Part shown: piece by piece, positions 24,368-36,920 of the stretch
Numbering within the stretch: position 1 is the stretch's first letter
How the letters are laid out: every line of letters starts with the position of its first letter
Origin: Agapanthus africanus
Taxonomy: Eukaryota > Streptophyta > Magnoliopsida > Asparagales > Amaryllidaceae
Direction: 5' to 3'
DNA: 64,000 nucleotides
Assembly: GCA_030015575.1 (NCBI GenBank)
Contig: JASDDO010000026.1
Span: forward strand, 188,443,739-188,507,738
The notes under the pieces: model-generated
The model's input: the letters and a program-made list of their open reading frames with translations, nothing else
What the model was told of the DNA's origin: nothing
Database searches by the model: none
Translations under genes and position numbers: made by a program

Positions 24368-25206
24368 TCTTTTGCTCGTCCTGAGCAAAACAAAAAATCC
24401 TAACCTCACTCTCGCAGGATACGCGATTGCACTGAGGTTGTGCAATAAGCCGTTAAACCTCTAGGTGTCCATAGTAGGAGGAGTGTTGTCTCTTGAAGGT
24501 TTTCAGTGGATACTACCTTCAAAATCCCGTCAAACTAGTTTCATAAGTTAACGTCGATTCTACTCCTGAAGTTTAGTATCTAGGTTAGAAATTCTATTAT
24601 CCTAAGTTAGAAATATTCAACCCTTATGTTTCACGCCTCCAATTTATTCAACCTCGGATCCTATACATTTTACAGTTTAGAAAGATCTCGGTATCTCTTG
24701 AGTTTTCCTTCTAAAGTGCGGTCTCCAATCAAGGATTTTTATCATCTTTATGGAAAACATAAGTCTTATTCTTTATTCCTATCTTTCTTCCAAACATCGA
24801 TTGTATACCCCTACGTGTGTGTAAAATTTCACCCCTACACTTAAGAATTCAATTCAAGCTATAATACCCTTGCCCTGATACCTAATACTACTTCTTTTCG
24901 TTAATGATGTATGGGTTTGCTGACGCACCTTTCATGCGACTATTAATGCTTCTTGAGGCACTAACAGCCGATTACTGAATTTATGTGCTTAAAGCGTAAA
25001 TAGTAGTTTCCAGGTCTTGAATTTATTTATTTTTTCTTTTCTTTTCTTTATTTTTTTCTTTTTCAAGACTGGATATATTTTTCAATGATCCTATTTTGGT
25101 GGTTAACTTTAAATATCGTTTTTCCTTTCATACTAGGTTTTCAGGCAAGAGTATTTCTAGGTATCCTCTACTATCCCAAGTTTCAAGATGCGTGTATGTG
25201 CAGTTT
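24368..25206 (-). other. Y 3' non-coding region, distal part
   Basis: AT-rich sequence matching X 20700-21555 read on the opposite strand. Nothing coding is seen. The break at 25206 is the W insertion; the sequence resumes at 36921 after one AGTTT copy. Confidence 0.8.
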
Positions 25207-28089
25207 TGTCACGACCCGAAAGAGCACGTGACTGGCCCTTAAACCATATGAAGTCTATAGGACCCCATCTGATCCAAGTAAGCCAAAAGCCCAGAAATCT
25301 AAAACTATTTAAAGAGTAAATAAGGAAAACTGGTTCAAGAAGAAAAGAAATCATGTTTCGAAAATCAAAGTTTTTAAATAACTAAGCCGAATATGCATTT
25401 TTAAAATGTGTAACCTTTCCTGAAAATTTCGGCAGAGTTTCCTTTGTAAAAACTGGCCCCGAACGGGGTACAACAAGAATAACATATATGAAATGATAAA
25501 AGGCATCCCCAAGCGGGAGCTAGCTCTTCATCAATCGACGGTCACAACCACACAGGCAATAATAATATACAACGCCAAAGGGCGAGGATCAAAACCCAAA
25601 AAGAACTCAAAATAGCCAGAAAACCGTAATACTACAAGCGTGACTCTAAGGTCGAAATAATACAACACAGTTTTCTAAGTCTGAAACAATATATAAGTTT
25701 TGTTTGATGGACTTTCTAGATACAATGAATAATACAGGAACAAGGGCGGTTTTTATACAAAAGAACCCACCTACCCAAGCAAGTCACCCATTTGGAAGCA
25801 GCGTGCCAGAAATGCCGCTATGAAACCTGTACGGCAAAAAACTGCAAGGACTGTGGCACAACCGGGGTGAGTTGCCAACTCGTGAATAAAAAATATCTAC
25901 AAGCAGAGATCGAATGTATGACCCATCCTAGATCAATACGATCAGATATAAATATAAACCTCAATATGAATAATTCTGAAGCATACTAAACCGGCAATGT
26001 AATCTCTATACATGAGTGTAGTGCCAAGTGCTCGTGCCAGTGCCTTAGGTAAAAGCATATCATAAATGTGAGGTATAATCAATGTAATCAAATCTGCATG
26101 TACGTGGATCCCGTCCACTCGTCACCTAATGAAAAATAACCATCATGCATGTAAAAATCATCAGCATATGCATGGAATTATGAGGATATAAACCACCTGT
26201 GTCCCTCGCGACACGTCAAAATCATGGAACCGGAGTGCCCAGCATCGACACTCGAAAACATCATGAAAACCGTGCCCAGCATCGGCATGCAAATCCTCAT
26301 ATAACGGGCTCCGTCAGTCCAGATCAGCCCAAGGGCTCCGTCTGCGGAATCGGCTCTCGGCCCCAGCAGTACGCCCATATCCATCTATCGACTCTGGTCG
26401 GTATCCTCCGGATAACCGCTAGGTCCAACCAATCACCGGTAGGTATTCGCCACCCTGCTAGGCTCATCGTCTACTCCACGAAAAACATTTCTTGCCCCGG
26501 GGAACCATACCGGGTTCACCATGTACCCGCAATCGGCCTCATCCGCCTCCTCGAATCCGGTTTCACATGTCGCTCTCAGCACCGAGAAAACACATGGTGG
26601 ACGCACTGAAATATCATGTCACGGGTAGCCGGGTTTTTAAAGCAATTACATATTCTCTTTTGAAATACCCACGGTTCCCAAAACCAGAAATATCATGGAA
26701 ACAACAACTCTCAATGCGTATAATCAGAAGGCATGATGTATGCGACATGTAAAAGAAATGTAAACATATCAAGGTGTCATGCAAGGGTCATATCCAGAAT
26801 GCAATAGTACTACAGTGTAGTGACATGGCAATTATCGATGATGAAGTGTGTGAGCCGGCAACAAGTGTACGTGGAACATACGCATCATCGATAATGGTGC
26901 TGGTGTCCTAGCTGCATGACTGTAATAAATCAATAAACACAAGCAATGCAATGCAAATAACATGAATATGAGGAATCGAATAATCAATGCAACAGTAAGG
27001 AATCTGTCTCAGAAAATATATCATGCAGCCTTGCCTTTTGAAATAAGACGAATTAGGGTTTTTGGTAAAATAAGGGCTACGGTGTTTTATGAAAAGATGT
27101 GTCGTTTGAAAATATCCATAGAATCCCTTTTGCCTATGTTTAAAATATCCCCGATTCGTTAGTTTTGAAATAGGTATGACTCAGGTCTAATCTAATGCCT
27201 ACTATGCGGACTACGAACCCAACAATCAGTCAATCGGGAGGGGTATGAAAAACCACATAAATCTGAGTCAATATCACATTATCTCATCACATAACAGGTA
27301 TCACTACCATCATCTCACATCTCAAATACGAACCCTGTCATATCGCCGATCTCACGGCCTCAAATCAAATCTCATCTCAATTCCACGTATCATCCTCAAA
27401 TCCCGTATATGAACACATAGTCCAATACCCACGTGTAGATATACACACCTCCATATGCGCATAGATAAATGAAAGAATGTATGCAAGTATATGTGTGCGT
27501 GTATGTGTGAGTGCAACCACTACTCTAGGGTTCGCACTATACTAAACCAATACATCCTTATCATCAATATTTCCCTTATTATCATCAATAATCCTAACAA
27601 CACATAATAAATATATGTGTGTATACGTATTCGTATACATGCGGGGGTGCTATACGCCATCCACCCGACTTCTCCCCGTAGATATAAACCCACTCACCTT
27701 GCTTCTTGTGTGCCGATGCCGATGTCGCCATCTTCATCTTCTTCGCCTCAACATCACGTAGGGTACCTACAAGTATATCACAAACGCTAAAGCACATGAA
27801 AATCACATCGGAAATCCAAAACAGCACACGCTACTCGCATAGGTAAAAACCTATCGTCTCGCATGCAAACACGATCAATATCCACTTGTCGTTGACGTCC
27901 AAACGCCACCGGACATAAACGAATCACCAAATACCAAAATCCATGCTAAAACAAGCCGTAAATCATACGCCAACTTTAGCAATTCAACCCAGATTTTACC
28001 CTAACTGGAATCAGTCAAAATTAGACATACCCAGGGTCAAGTCTACAGGGTATAAGGCTACAGAACCAAAACGAAGGGGTTCCAACCTG

Positions 28090-28114
28090 CTCTAGCCACA
28101 ATTTGCGGCCAGAG
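28090..28114. repeat. 25-nt inverted repeat in W 3' LTR
   Basis: CTCTAGCCACAA and TTGCGGCCAGAG arms with two mismatched pairs. The 5' LTR copy (35848-35872) has only one. Confidence 0.7.
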
Positions 28115-28330
28115 AGATTAAATCTGCGGCCCAAATAAAGAATTAGGGGCTAGGGCTTTGTGTAGTGGTTCCATGGTGCCTGCACATCTCACTGTCAACT
28201 CAGTTTTATTTTTGGGGTCTCGGGGTGATAGCAGATTCCTAAATACGATCACAGATTCACAGTTTTCCCCGATATCGATTCAGTAAATCCGTATTCTGGT
28301 TTCAAGTCTCTAGTTTGATCCAAAATAACA

Positions 28331-28636
28331 TCACACCAGGGGTTCTAAGGTCACCACAATTCTCAATTTCACTTTGATTTCAGGTCTAACCCTAAACCCT
28401 AACTTGAATTCTCCAAAGTCCACAAAACGACACAATATCGATATGAAACTTGAATTGATGCACAAGAAATGAGATACTACTCTAATAGGTGCAGAAATTA
28501 CCTCCTTTGGCAACTCAAGAAAATTCTTGAGTTGCTCAAAGTCCTCCAAATCCAATCTTACTAGGTTCAAAGTGTAGCTAGTGAGCTTGGGAGCAAGTTT
28601 TGTGAAGTGGGAATGGGGTTTTGGGGTTGATTTCAT
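28331..28636 (-). CDS. 101-aa ORF inside W 3' LTR, possible short protein
   Basis: An ATG-started ORF of 101 codons begins about 525 bp into the LTR on the element's sense strand, just after a CT/GA-rich tract. The predicted protein is basic at its start, then has a Leu/Asp/Glu-rich stretch (about residues 25-46, V-R-L-D-L-E-D-F-E-Q-L-K) that could form a helix, and ends at a V-T-L-E-P-L-V tail. No family is recognised. The 5' LTR copy (36089-36394) has the same length and no indel. The copies differ at eight bases; seven are silent third-position changes and one is Val/Ala. That pattern suggests coding constraint, but the ORF could still be chance. An exon-like reading is possible: G-GTAATTT within the ORF resembles a splice donor. 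Confidence 0.4.
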   Translation of the reverse strand: MKSTPKPHSHFTKLAPKLTSYTLNLVRLDLEDFEQLKNFLELPKEVISAPIRVVSHFLCINSSFISILCRFVDFGEFKLGFRVRPEIKVKLRIVVTLEPLV

Positions 28637-29161
28637 TGTAGATCTAGGGTTTCATGAAGAAGGAGAGAGAGGGTGAGGGGCAGCAGCAGCTCAAAGAGAG
28701 GGAGAGGAGAGAGAATGAGAAGGGGAAAATGATGGGAGTATGGTTCATAAAGTGAGGGTAGACTTGGTCTCTCTCTCTCTCTCATAATCATTTCAACCTT
28801 TTTCTTTCTTTTCTTTTCTCTTTCTTCTCACTCCAATAGTGAACCCATATGAACAACCATGGAAATAGAAATGTAACACAAGTGTAACAAGTGTGGAAAA
28901 TGATATGTGCACATTTTTGCACAAAAATGCTAAAAATCCGATTAGCGATTTTTAATCGCGATTAGCACTAAATTAGAATATAACTAATCATAAAAACTTT
29001 AAAATGTTATAATTCCATAAAATACGCTATTTTAGAATTTTCCAAAAATTTTCCCCATTTATTTGTATTTAATTATACCAGAATATTAAAATATTCATTA
29101 AAATAATATTAAATAATAAAAATTCCCAAAAATCATATTTTATTATTTTGAAAACGTTACA

Positions 29162-29177
29162 ATCTACCCGCCTTAAA
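29162..29177 (-). other. W polypurine tract
   Basis: TTTAAGGCGGGTAGAT on the - strand lies immediately before the 3' LTR. Confidence 0.7.
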
Positions 29178-32100
29178 GAAATTCGGTCCCCGAATTTAAA
29201 TTTAAACCCCCAAATACTAAAATATTTCAATACAAATTCCAAGTCATCGGGGCTCCGAAATCATCTATACATAAAACATCATAGCGCAATGCATGCGCAT
29301 GAGTACTGAGCAGATAACTCAAAAGCAAAACTCCGTCAAACATCCCGCAATCATCGGAGTCTTGGTAAGGATACAAATGTCAAATCCAATACAAAACCAA
29401 TATGATGTAGATCAGAACTATACATGTAGACATCCAGTCTATACATGTGAATAGATGATGTAAATGCATGCCAAATCCTTTTAAGTTGCTGTGCGATGCG
29501 CATAACACTGCACAGTGGAGGATGTTTTTCATATGCAAATAACCATTTATGTATATATCTTTTGTTTACTATGTACGTTCCGCCTTTTTTAAAACAATTT
29601 AGAAGGATTTCCTTGTTTTTAAAACGTTTCGTGTCATATCGGACACGTAGGTATATATATACTGAGACCATAGCTCGCTCTTTGGAAATCCCTTCGATAA
29701 CTTTCAATGCATGCAAAATATATCCAGGTACTGTCCTCTGACTAGTCCTGCTCAGTATGAAAACAAATATCCAATATCATAAAAATGTACTGCTCCAAAA
29801 GGAATAAATCACAAAAATGCACATAACACCACCCTGTGCGTCTGGTGCGCACGGAAATCATAATCCATATATGTACCATATAGGTGCACAAAACAACATC
29901 TAGGTGCAACGGGTGTGCACGAAGAATCTGTCATAGGCAACCGGTGTGCCTGACAGCAAAACCAGGTGCATCTGACATGCACGAAGAATCTCAATTTAGT
30001 GCATCTGGTGTGCACCAAAATCGTATCCAAAAAGCTGCGCCCAACATGCGCGAAAAACCAAATCGGTGCATCCATCGTGCACGAATGAAAATCTAAACCC
30101 TGCGCACTCAACATGCACGGAATCACAAAATCCAATAGCAACGCCGAACATGCGTAAGTCCAATCAAAGCACGGAGTGTAGGAATCAATCATCAATATCA
30201 GGGTCAAAATCGACATATCGAATGATATCAAATCGAAGTCAAGTGCAACCGTAGTGCACAAAATATAAATCCGGTGCAACAAAGGCACGAAATATAAATC
30301 TGATGCGATAAACGCAAGAAACATAAAACTGGTGCGAGAAACGCACGAAGTATAGAACTGGTGCATCCCATGCACAAATACCAAGCAATAACTCAAATGC
30401 GTAAGCAGCAACACCAAGTGTACCCAGGTATAAAGGAAATCATAAACGTGTGCAACTGCGTGCACAAAACACATATCAATGCACTACAAGCACATATAAG
30501 CTATACCGAGTGCAAAATCAAATCGTGTGCGTAACATATGCACAGCCTCAAATCAACCGTATGAAATCCATGAAGTCATAAGCAGGTGCAGCCAAGGCAC
30601 GAAACAATGTACAATGCGGCTTAATCAAAATCAGGTGTACCACGATGGAAAATCTCATAACCGCGTGCATCAGTGTGCACAAATCAAATCAAAACACTAA
30701 AAGTATATGAAACTATGCTGGAAACGTAAATCAAATCACCGACATAAAATAGGCATGAAATCACAATCAATACCTCAAGAGTAATAACTATGCGCAAGGT
30801 ATAAATACCCAGTAGGTGCAACCATGGTGCACAAAATCAAATATCATGGAACTCAGTCATCAAGACTAAATCATGCGAATAGATCGCCCAAAATACCGAA
30901 ATCCAAAGTGACGGATACGTGATAGTCAAATCACAAAATCACAAAGCATAAATACCGCCATCGGTATATCCTCCTTCGAAATCGAGAAGGTGCCGGTACA
31001 TCCAATGCTAGCGGGGCAAGATATTTACTTGCCTCTTGCTCACGGCTGGCGTCCTCTGCCTCTGGTTCCTTATCTTCCCTGTGGATTACCAATCTCGCAA
31101 TCCATCGGCTCATCGGCCCAGTCAGGTGTGCTAACAGGAACGATTCCGTTCTGACACTTCTCTGGTCATCTCTCGGTCAAACCTCACGACCGCTCGTAAA
31201 GCAGCACATCTCACATCGGCTCCTGGCGCAAATCTTATTGCAGCAGTGTACTGGAAGGAATTCTTCTCAAGGTCTCTTCTGATCTCGCCTAAGCCAAACT
31301 GTACGGAGGCTGGTACTCTGGCGTAATCCTTTCTCACTCTCTGGACATCTGCATCCTTGGTACAACATCTACTCGGAAGCTGGTCGCATCCCTGCGCCTC
31401 TGTATGCATATCTGACCATTAATCTTAACGGGGAAAAGTAACAGCTCGTCTGTATCTCGCACGAACTTCTTGTCCCGCTTGTCTGTATCATCGTCCATTT
31501 CGACGTCGCGTCTCTATCTGCGCCCTGCCATATCCTCGGCTACGGTCCATCCGAAGTCTCTCACACGGACTCGAAATCACGAACTCGGTATCTTCATTAC
31601 TCAGTAGAAGATATCTAGCCGAACACGTCCTCAGCGTGCATATCGTATCTCTGATGTCAGCGGAGTGGAACGTCATCTCGTCGAAATATCATGCGAACTC
31701 TTTACTCCACTCTGATTCAACATCGACTGATTCGGACTCATCTCATCGTGGTTACACAAACCGCGTTCCAACGGCTATGCTCGTATCTGGAGTCTCCCAA
31801 GCAGTGTCCCATCACATGATATCCAAAGGATGTCGAATCGTCCGATCGACTCGTCAGAACCTCATAATCCCCCAAGAGCTCAACATCTTGGGTACAGTTT
31901 AATAGTATCGAGTACATACCACAGCATCGATGGTCCAGCCGTAGAAGGGCAAACCCAAGCCTCACTAATGGCGCCGCGGAACTGCTGCAAACCCTAAGGT
32001 TCAAAGGCTTTCACACAGTCATTATGTCGAGTTAGGGTTTCATTCTTCTAGAGGATCCATAGAATCGCTTGCATGTCTTTCCGAATACTTTAAACTTGGA

Positions 32101-32943
32101 AAATGGGTTCCTGACATTCGATCGTCTCAATCGACTCTCAACGAATCTGCGTGAAGTCGCCTCTAGCTGGAATCAATCTATCTGGTGACCTCACATCGGG
32201 ATAAGCGAACGAACCACATGTCCTAGTCATTCATCCTCGGTGACTAGCGACTCACCGTCATATCTCTAAGTATATGCTTATGCTGCAGTAGCTCCAATCA
32301 TCTGGGCGATATCTCATCATTCGCAGCAACAACTGGCTCATTCGTCTATACGCTAAACAGCGCCTCAATCATCCTGGATAAGCGATATATCAATGGTCAT
32401 CACCTCCTGGCTGGCCTCTATCAGTGGCTCAATCCTCTGGTGCCGATCAGCACATCCGGGAAATCTCGTAAAAGCTATCAATCCAACGCTCATGGCGCGA
32501 AAACACAATAAGACGACGCCTCAATACGCAATCGTATGTCTCTGGAATCACACCTTGGTCAGTCCTCGCCCACGACGAGCTCATGCTGACGCAACTCGAG
32601 CCGTAGCTCACTCTGCCCGTGCAATCGTGGCGGCAAAACCATAACCAGTATCGATGAGGATAGATCATAGGAAGGAATATAATACGGTGCAAGGAAATGT
32701 ACATCCTAAGGTTTCTTAAGCGGAGTGGCGCGTCGTAAGTATGCCGCGGAACATACGTACGGTACATCCCTCTACTCAAGCTACCTACTCCATCAACCAA
32801 GGTCATCCTATGCGACGAAAGTTCGGGTATAATACCCCCTCGACTAAGTCTAAGTTCCGTAAAGTCAAGCCTAAGTTCCGTATATAGATAACGCCCTAGG
32901 CTCCACATAGTTAAACTTAGACTCGAACCAAGGTCAACCTAGC
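29178..32943 (-). other. W internal region without recognisable gag or pol
   Basis: No zinc knuckle, D-T/S-G protease, integrase or Y-x-D-D motif was found in any frame. ORFs on the sense strand are 32908-32447 (153 codons), 31409-31131 (92) and 30474-29809 (221). The first two lie just after the PBS, where gag would start, but match nothing I recognise. The third reads through the GTGCA repeat cluster and its Cys/His-rich composition comes from that repeat. All are left uncalled. Confidence 0.6.
29815..30840. repeat. Cluster of GTGCA / TGCAC micro-inverted repeats
   Basis: Twenty or more units follow the pattern GGTGCA-(5 to 10 nt)-TGCACGAAA, each a small inverted repeat, spaced about 25-45 nt, for example at 29901, 29965, 29998, 30064, 30360, 30448, 30663 and 30813. 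Units vary in length and some have GCGC in place of GTGC. Spacing is too uneven for a satellite. Confidence 0.8.
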
Positions 32944-32955
32944 GCTTTGATACCA
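32944..32955 (-). other. W primer binding site
   Basis: TGGTATCAAAGC on the - strand, four bases after the 5' LTR end at 32960. It differs in one base from the initiator-tRNA-Met PBS in U and V. Confidence 0.8.
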
Positions 32956-35847
32956 ACTTTGTCACGACCCGAAAGAGCACGTGACTGGCCCTAGAACCAG
33001 ATGAAGTCTATAGGACTCCATCTGATCCAAGTAAGCCAAAAGCCCAGAAATCTAAAACCATTTAAAGAGTAAATAAGGAAAACTGGTTTAAGAAGTAAAG
33101 AAATCATGTTTCGAAAATCAAAGTTTTTAAATAACTAAGCCGAATATGCATTTTTAAAATGTGTAACCTTTCCTGAAAATTTCGGCAGAGTTTCCTTTGT
33201 AAAAACTGGCACCGAACGGGGTACAACAAGAATAACATATACGAAATGATAACAGGCATCCCTAAGCGGGAGCTAGCTCTTCGTCAATCGACGGTCACAA
33301 CCACGCAAGTAATAATAATATACAACACCAAAGGGCGAGGATCAAAACCCAAAAAGAACTCAAAACAGCCAGAAAACCGTAATACTACAAGCGCGACTCT
33401 ATGGCCGAAATAATACAACACTGTTTTCTAATTCTGAAACAATATACAAGTTTTGGTTGATGGAATTTCTAGATACAATGAATAATACAGGAACAAGGGC
33501 TGTTCTGATACAAAAGAACCCACCTACCCAAGCAAGTCATCCATATGGAAGAAGCGTGCCAGAAATGCCGCTATGGAACCTGTACGGCAAAAGCCTGCAA
33601 GGACTGTGGCACAACGGGGGTGAGTTGCCAACTCGTGAATAGAAAATATCTACAAGCAGAGATCGAATGTATGACCCATCCTAGGTCAATACGATCAGAT
33701 ATAAATATAAACCTCAATATGAATAATTCTGAAGCATACTAAACCGGCAATGTAATCTCTATACATGAGTGTAGTGCCAAGTGCTCGTGCCAAGTGCCTC
33801 AGGTAAAAGCATATCATAAATGTGAGGTATAATCATTGTAATCAAATGTGCATATACGTGGATCCCGTCCACTCGTCACCCAATGATAAATAACCATCAT
33901 GCATGTAAAAATCATCAGCATATGCATGGAAATATAAGGATATAAACCACCTGTGTCCCTCGCGACACGTCAAAATCATGGAACCGGAGTGCCCAGCAAC
34001 GACACTCGAAAACATCATGAAAACCGTGCCCAGCATCGGCACGTAAATCCTCATATAACGGGCTCCGTCCGTCCGGATCAGCCCACGGGCTCCGTCTGCG
34101 GAATCGGCCCCAGCAGTACGCCCATATCCATCTATCGACTCTGGTCGGTATCCTCCGGAAAAACGCCAGGTCCAACCAATCACCAGTAGGTACTCGCCAC
34201 CCTGCTAGGCTCATCGTCTACTCTACGAAAAACATTTCTTGCCCCGGGGAACCATACCGGGTCCACCATGTACCCGCAATCGGCCTCATCCGCCTCCTCG
34301 AATCGGGTTTCACATGTCGCTCTCAGCACCGAGAAAACACATGGTGGACGCACTGAAATATCATGTCACGGGTAACCGGGTTTTTAAAGCAATTACATAT
34401 TCTCTTTTGAAATACCCATGGTTCCCAAAACCAGAAATATCATGGAAACAACAACTCTCAATGCGTATAATCAGAAGGCATAATGTATGCGACATGTAAA
34501 AGAAATGTAAACATATCAGGATGTCATGCAAGGGTCATATCCAGAATGCAATAGTACTACAGTGTAGTGACATGGCAATTATCGATGGTGAAGTGTGTGA
34601 GCCAGCAATAAGTGTACGTGGAACATACGCATCATCGATAATGGTGCTGGTGTCCTAGCAGCATGACTGTAATATATCAATAAACACAAGCAATGCAATG
34701 CAAATAACATGAATATGCGGAATCGAATAATCAACGCAACAGTAAGGAATCTGTCTCAGTAAATATATCATGCAGCCTTGCCTTTTGAAATAAGACGAAT
34801 CAGGGTTTTTGGAAAAATAAGGGCTACGGTGTTTTATGAAAAGATATGTCGTTTGAAAATATCCGTAGAATCCCTTTTGCCTATGTTTAAAATAACCCCG
34901 AATCGTTAGTTTTGAAATAGGTATGACTCGGGTCTAGTCTAATGCTTACTATGCGGACTACGAACCCAACAATCAGTCAATCGGGAGGGGTATGAAAAAC
35001 CACCTAAATCTGAGTCAATATCACATTATCTCATCACATAACAGGTATCACTACCATCATATCACATCTCAAATACGAATCCTGTCGTATCGCCGATCTC
35101 ACGGCCTCAAATCAAATCTCATCTCAATTCCACGTATCATCCTCAAATCCCGTATATGAACACATAGTCCCATACCCACGTGTAGATATACACACCTCCA
35201 TATGCGCACAGATAAATGAAAGAATGTATGTAAGTATATGTGTGCGTGTATGTGTGAGTGCAACCACTACTCTAGGGTTCGCACTATACTAAACCAATAC
35301 ATCCTTATCATCAATATTTCCCTTATTATCATCAATAATCCTAACAACACATAATAAATATATGTGTGTATAAGTATTCGTATACATCACCACGGACTGC
35401 GGGGGTGCTATACGCCTTCCACCCGACTTCTTCCCGTAGATATAAATCTACTCACCTTGCTTCTCGTGTGCCGATACCGATGTCGCCATCTTCATCTTCT
35501 TCGCCTCAACATCACGTAGGGTACCTACAAGTATATCACAAACGCTAAAGCACATGAAAATCACATCGGAAATCCAAAACAGCATACGCTACTCGCATAG
35601 GTAAAAACCTATCGTCTCGCATGCAAACACGATCAATATCCACTTGTCGTTGACGTCCAAACGCCACCCGACAGAAACGAATCACCAAATACCAAAATCC
35701 ATGCTAAAACAAGCCGTAAATCATACGCCAACTCAAGCAATTCAACCCAGATTTTACCCTAACTGGAATCAGTCAAAACTAGACATACCCAGGGTCAAGT
35801 CTACAGGGTATAAGGCCACAGAACCAAAACGAAGGGGTTCCAACCTG

Positions 35848-35872
35848 CTCTGGCAGCAATTTGCGGCCAGAG
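35848..35872. repeat. 25-nt inverted repeat in W 5' LTR
   Basis: CTCTGGCAGCAA and TTGCGGCCAGAG arms with a single mismatched pair. Confidence 0.75.
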
Positions 35873-36088
35873 GGATTAAATCTGTGGTCCAAACAAAGAA
35901 TTAGGGGCTAGGGCTTTGTGTAGTGGTTCCATGGTGCCTGCACATCTCACTGTCAACTCAGTTTTATTTTTGGGGTCTCGGGGTGATAGCAGATTCTTAA
36001 ATACGATCACAGATTCACAGTTTTCCCCGATATCGATTTCGTAAATCCGTATTCTGGTTTCAAGTCTCTAGTTTGATCTAAAATAACA

Positions 36089-36394
36089 TCACACCAAGGG
36101 TTCTAAGGTCACCACAATCCTCAATTTCACTTTGATTTCAGGTCTAACCCTAAACCCTAACTTGAATTCTCCAAAGTCAACAAAACGACACAATATCGAT
36201 ATGAAACTTGAATTGATACACAAGAAATGAGATACTACTCTAATAGGTGCAGAAATTACCTCCTTTGGCAACTCAAGAAAATTCTTGAGTTGCTCAAAGT
36301 CCTCCAAATCCAATCTTGCTAGGTTCAATGTGTAGCTTGTGAGCTTGGGAGCAAGTTTTGTAAAGTGGGAATGGGGTTTTGGGGTTGATTTCAT
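36089..36394 (-). CDS. 101-aa ORF inside W 5' LTR, possible short protein
   Basis: Second copy of the ORF at 28331-28636, same length, start and stop. Relative to that copy it has one amino-acid change (Ala for Val near residue 26) and seven silent changes, in Leu, Arg, Val, Cys, two Thr and Phe codons. As the upstream LTR copy it lies in the expected 5' transcript of W, so if the ORF is expressed this is the copy that would be read. No domain or localisation signal is evident. The function is unknown. Confidence 0.4.
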   Translation of the reverse strand: MKSTPKPHSHFTKLAPKLTSYTLNLARLDLEDFEQLKNFLELPKEVISAPIRVVSHFLCINSSFISILCRFVDFGEFKLGFRVRPEIKVKLRIVVTLEPLV

Positions 36395-36920
36395 TGTGGA
36401 TCTAGGGTTTCATGAAGAGGGAGAGAGAGGGAGAGGGGCAGCAGCAGCTCAAAGAGAGGTAGAGGAGAGAGAATGAGAAGGGGAAAATGATGGGAGTATG
36501 GTTCATAAAGTGAGGGTTGACTTGGTCTCTCTCTCTCATAATCATTTCAACCATTTTCTTTCTTTTCTTTTCCCTTTCTTCTCACTCCAATAGTGAACCC
36601 AAATGAACAACCATGGAAATAGAAATGTAACACAAGTGTAACAAGTGTGGAAAATGATATGTGCACATTTTTGCACAAAAATGCTGAAAATCCGATTAGC
36701 GATTTTTAATCGCGATTAGCACTAAATTAGCATATAACTAATCATAAAAACTTTAAAATGTCATAATTCCATAAAATACCCTATTTTAGAATTTTCCAAA
36801 TTTTTTCCCCATTTATTTGTATTTAATTATACCAGAATATTAAAATATTCACTAAAATAATATTAAATTATAAAAATTCCCAAAAATCATATTTTATTAT
36901 TTTGAAAATGTTACAAGTTT

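Larger units (their letters stand above)
25207..29161 (-). repeat. Element W 3' LTR
   Basis: On the - strand it runs from TGTAACGTTTTCAAAAT at 29161 to GGGTCGTGACA at 25207. It has an AT-rich start, CT-rich tracts, a 101-codon ORF (28636-28331), a CCCTAAACCCTAA telomere-like stretch (about 28390), a short inverted repeat (28090-28114) and a GGTGAGTGGG splice-donor-like site near 27690. The other ORFs are short, occur on both strands and show no domain. Confidence 0.92.
25207..36915 (-). mobile_element. Element W: large non-autonomous retrotransposon with 4-kb LTRs
   Basis: TSD AGTTT lies at 25202-25206 and 36916-36920. On the - strand: 5' LTR 36915-32960, PBS 32955-32944, internal region to 29162, PPT GGCGGGTAGAT next to 29162, and 3' LTR 29161-25207. 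The LTRs (TGTAACG...GTGACA) are 3956 and 3955 bp and look about 97% identical. The LTR ends and the GGCGGGTAGAT tract resemble Ty3/gypsy Tekay/Del elements, which is inference. The 3.8-kb internal region has no recognisable gag or pol, so it fits the large non-autonomous class often called LARD. Confidence 0.9.
32960..36915 (-). repeat. Element W 5' LTR
   Basis: 3956 bp with the same layout as the 3' LTR. On the - strand it starts TGTAACATTTTCAAAAT at 36915 and ends GGGTCGTGACA before the PBS. Confidence 0.92.

Noticed and set aside
26199..26609. 136-codon ORF in the W 3' LTR and its shorter partner at 33953-34189
   Set aside because: It is antisense to the element, the two LTR copies differ in length, and no domain is seen. 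It does not show the silent-change pattern argument used for the 101-codon ORF.
28384..28405. CCCTAAACCCTAA telomere-like stretch in the W LTRs (also about 36143)
   Set aside because: Only about two and a half units, at the same place in both LTRs and inside the 101-codon ORF; not an interstitial telomere.
29809..30474. 221-codon ORF on the - strand, Cys/His rich
   Set aside because: It reads through the GTGCA repeat cluster. Its composition follows from the repeat and no domain is recognisable.
29815..30840. Regularly repeated short units resembling a CRISPR array
   Set aside because: Units are inverted, variable in sequence and length, and unevenly spaced, inside a plant retrotransposon.
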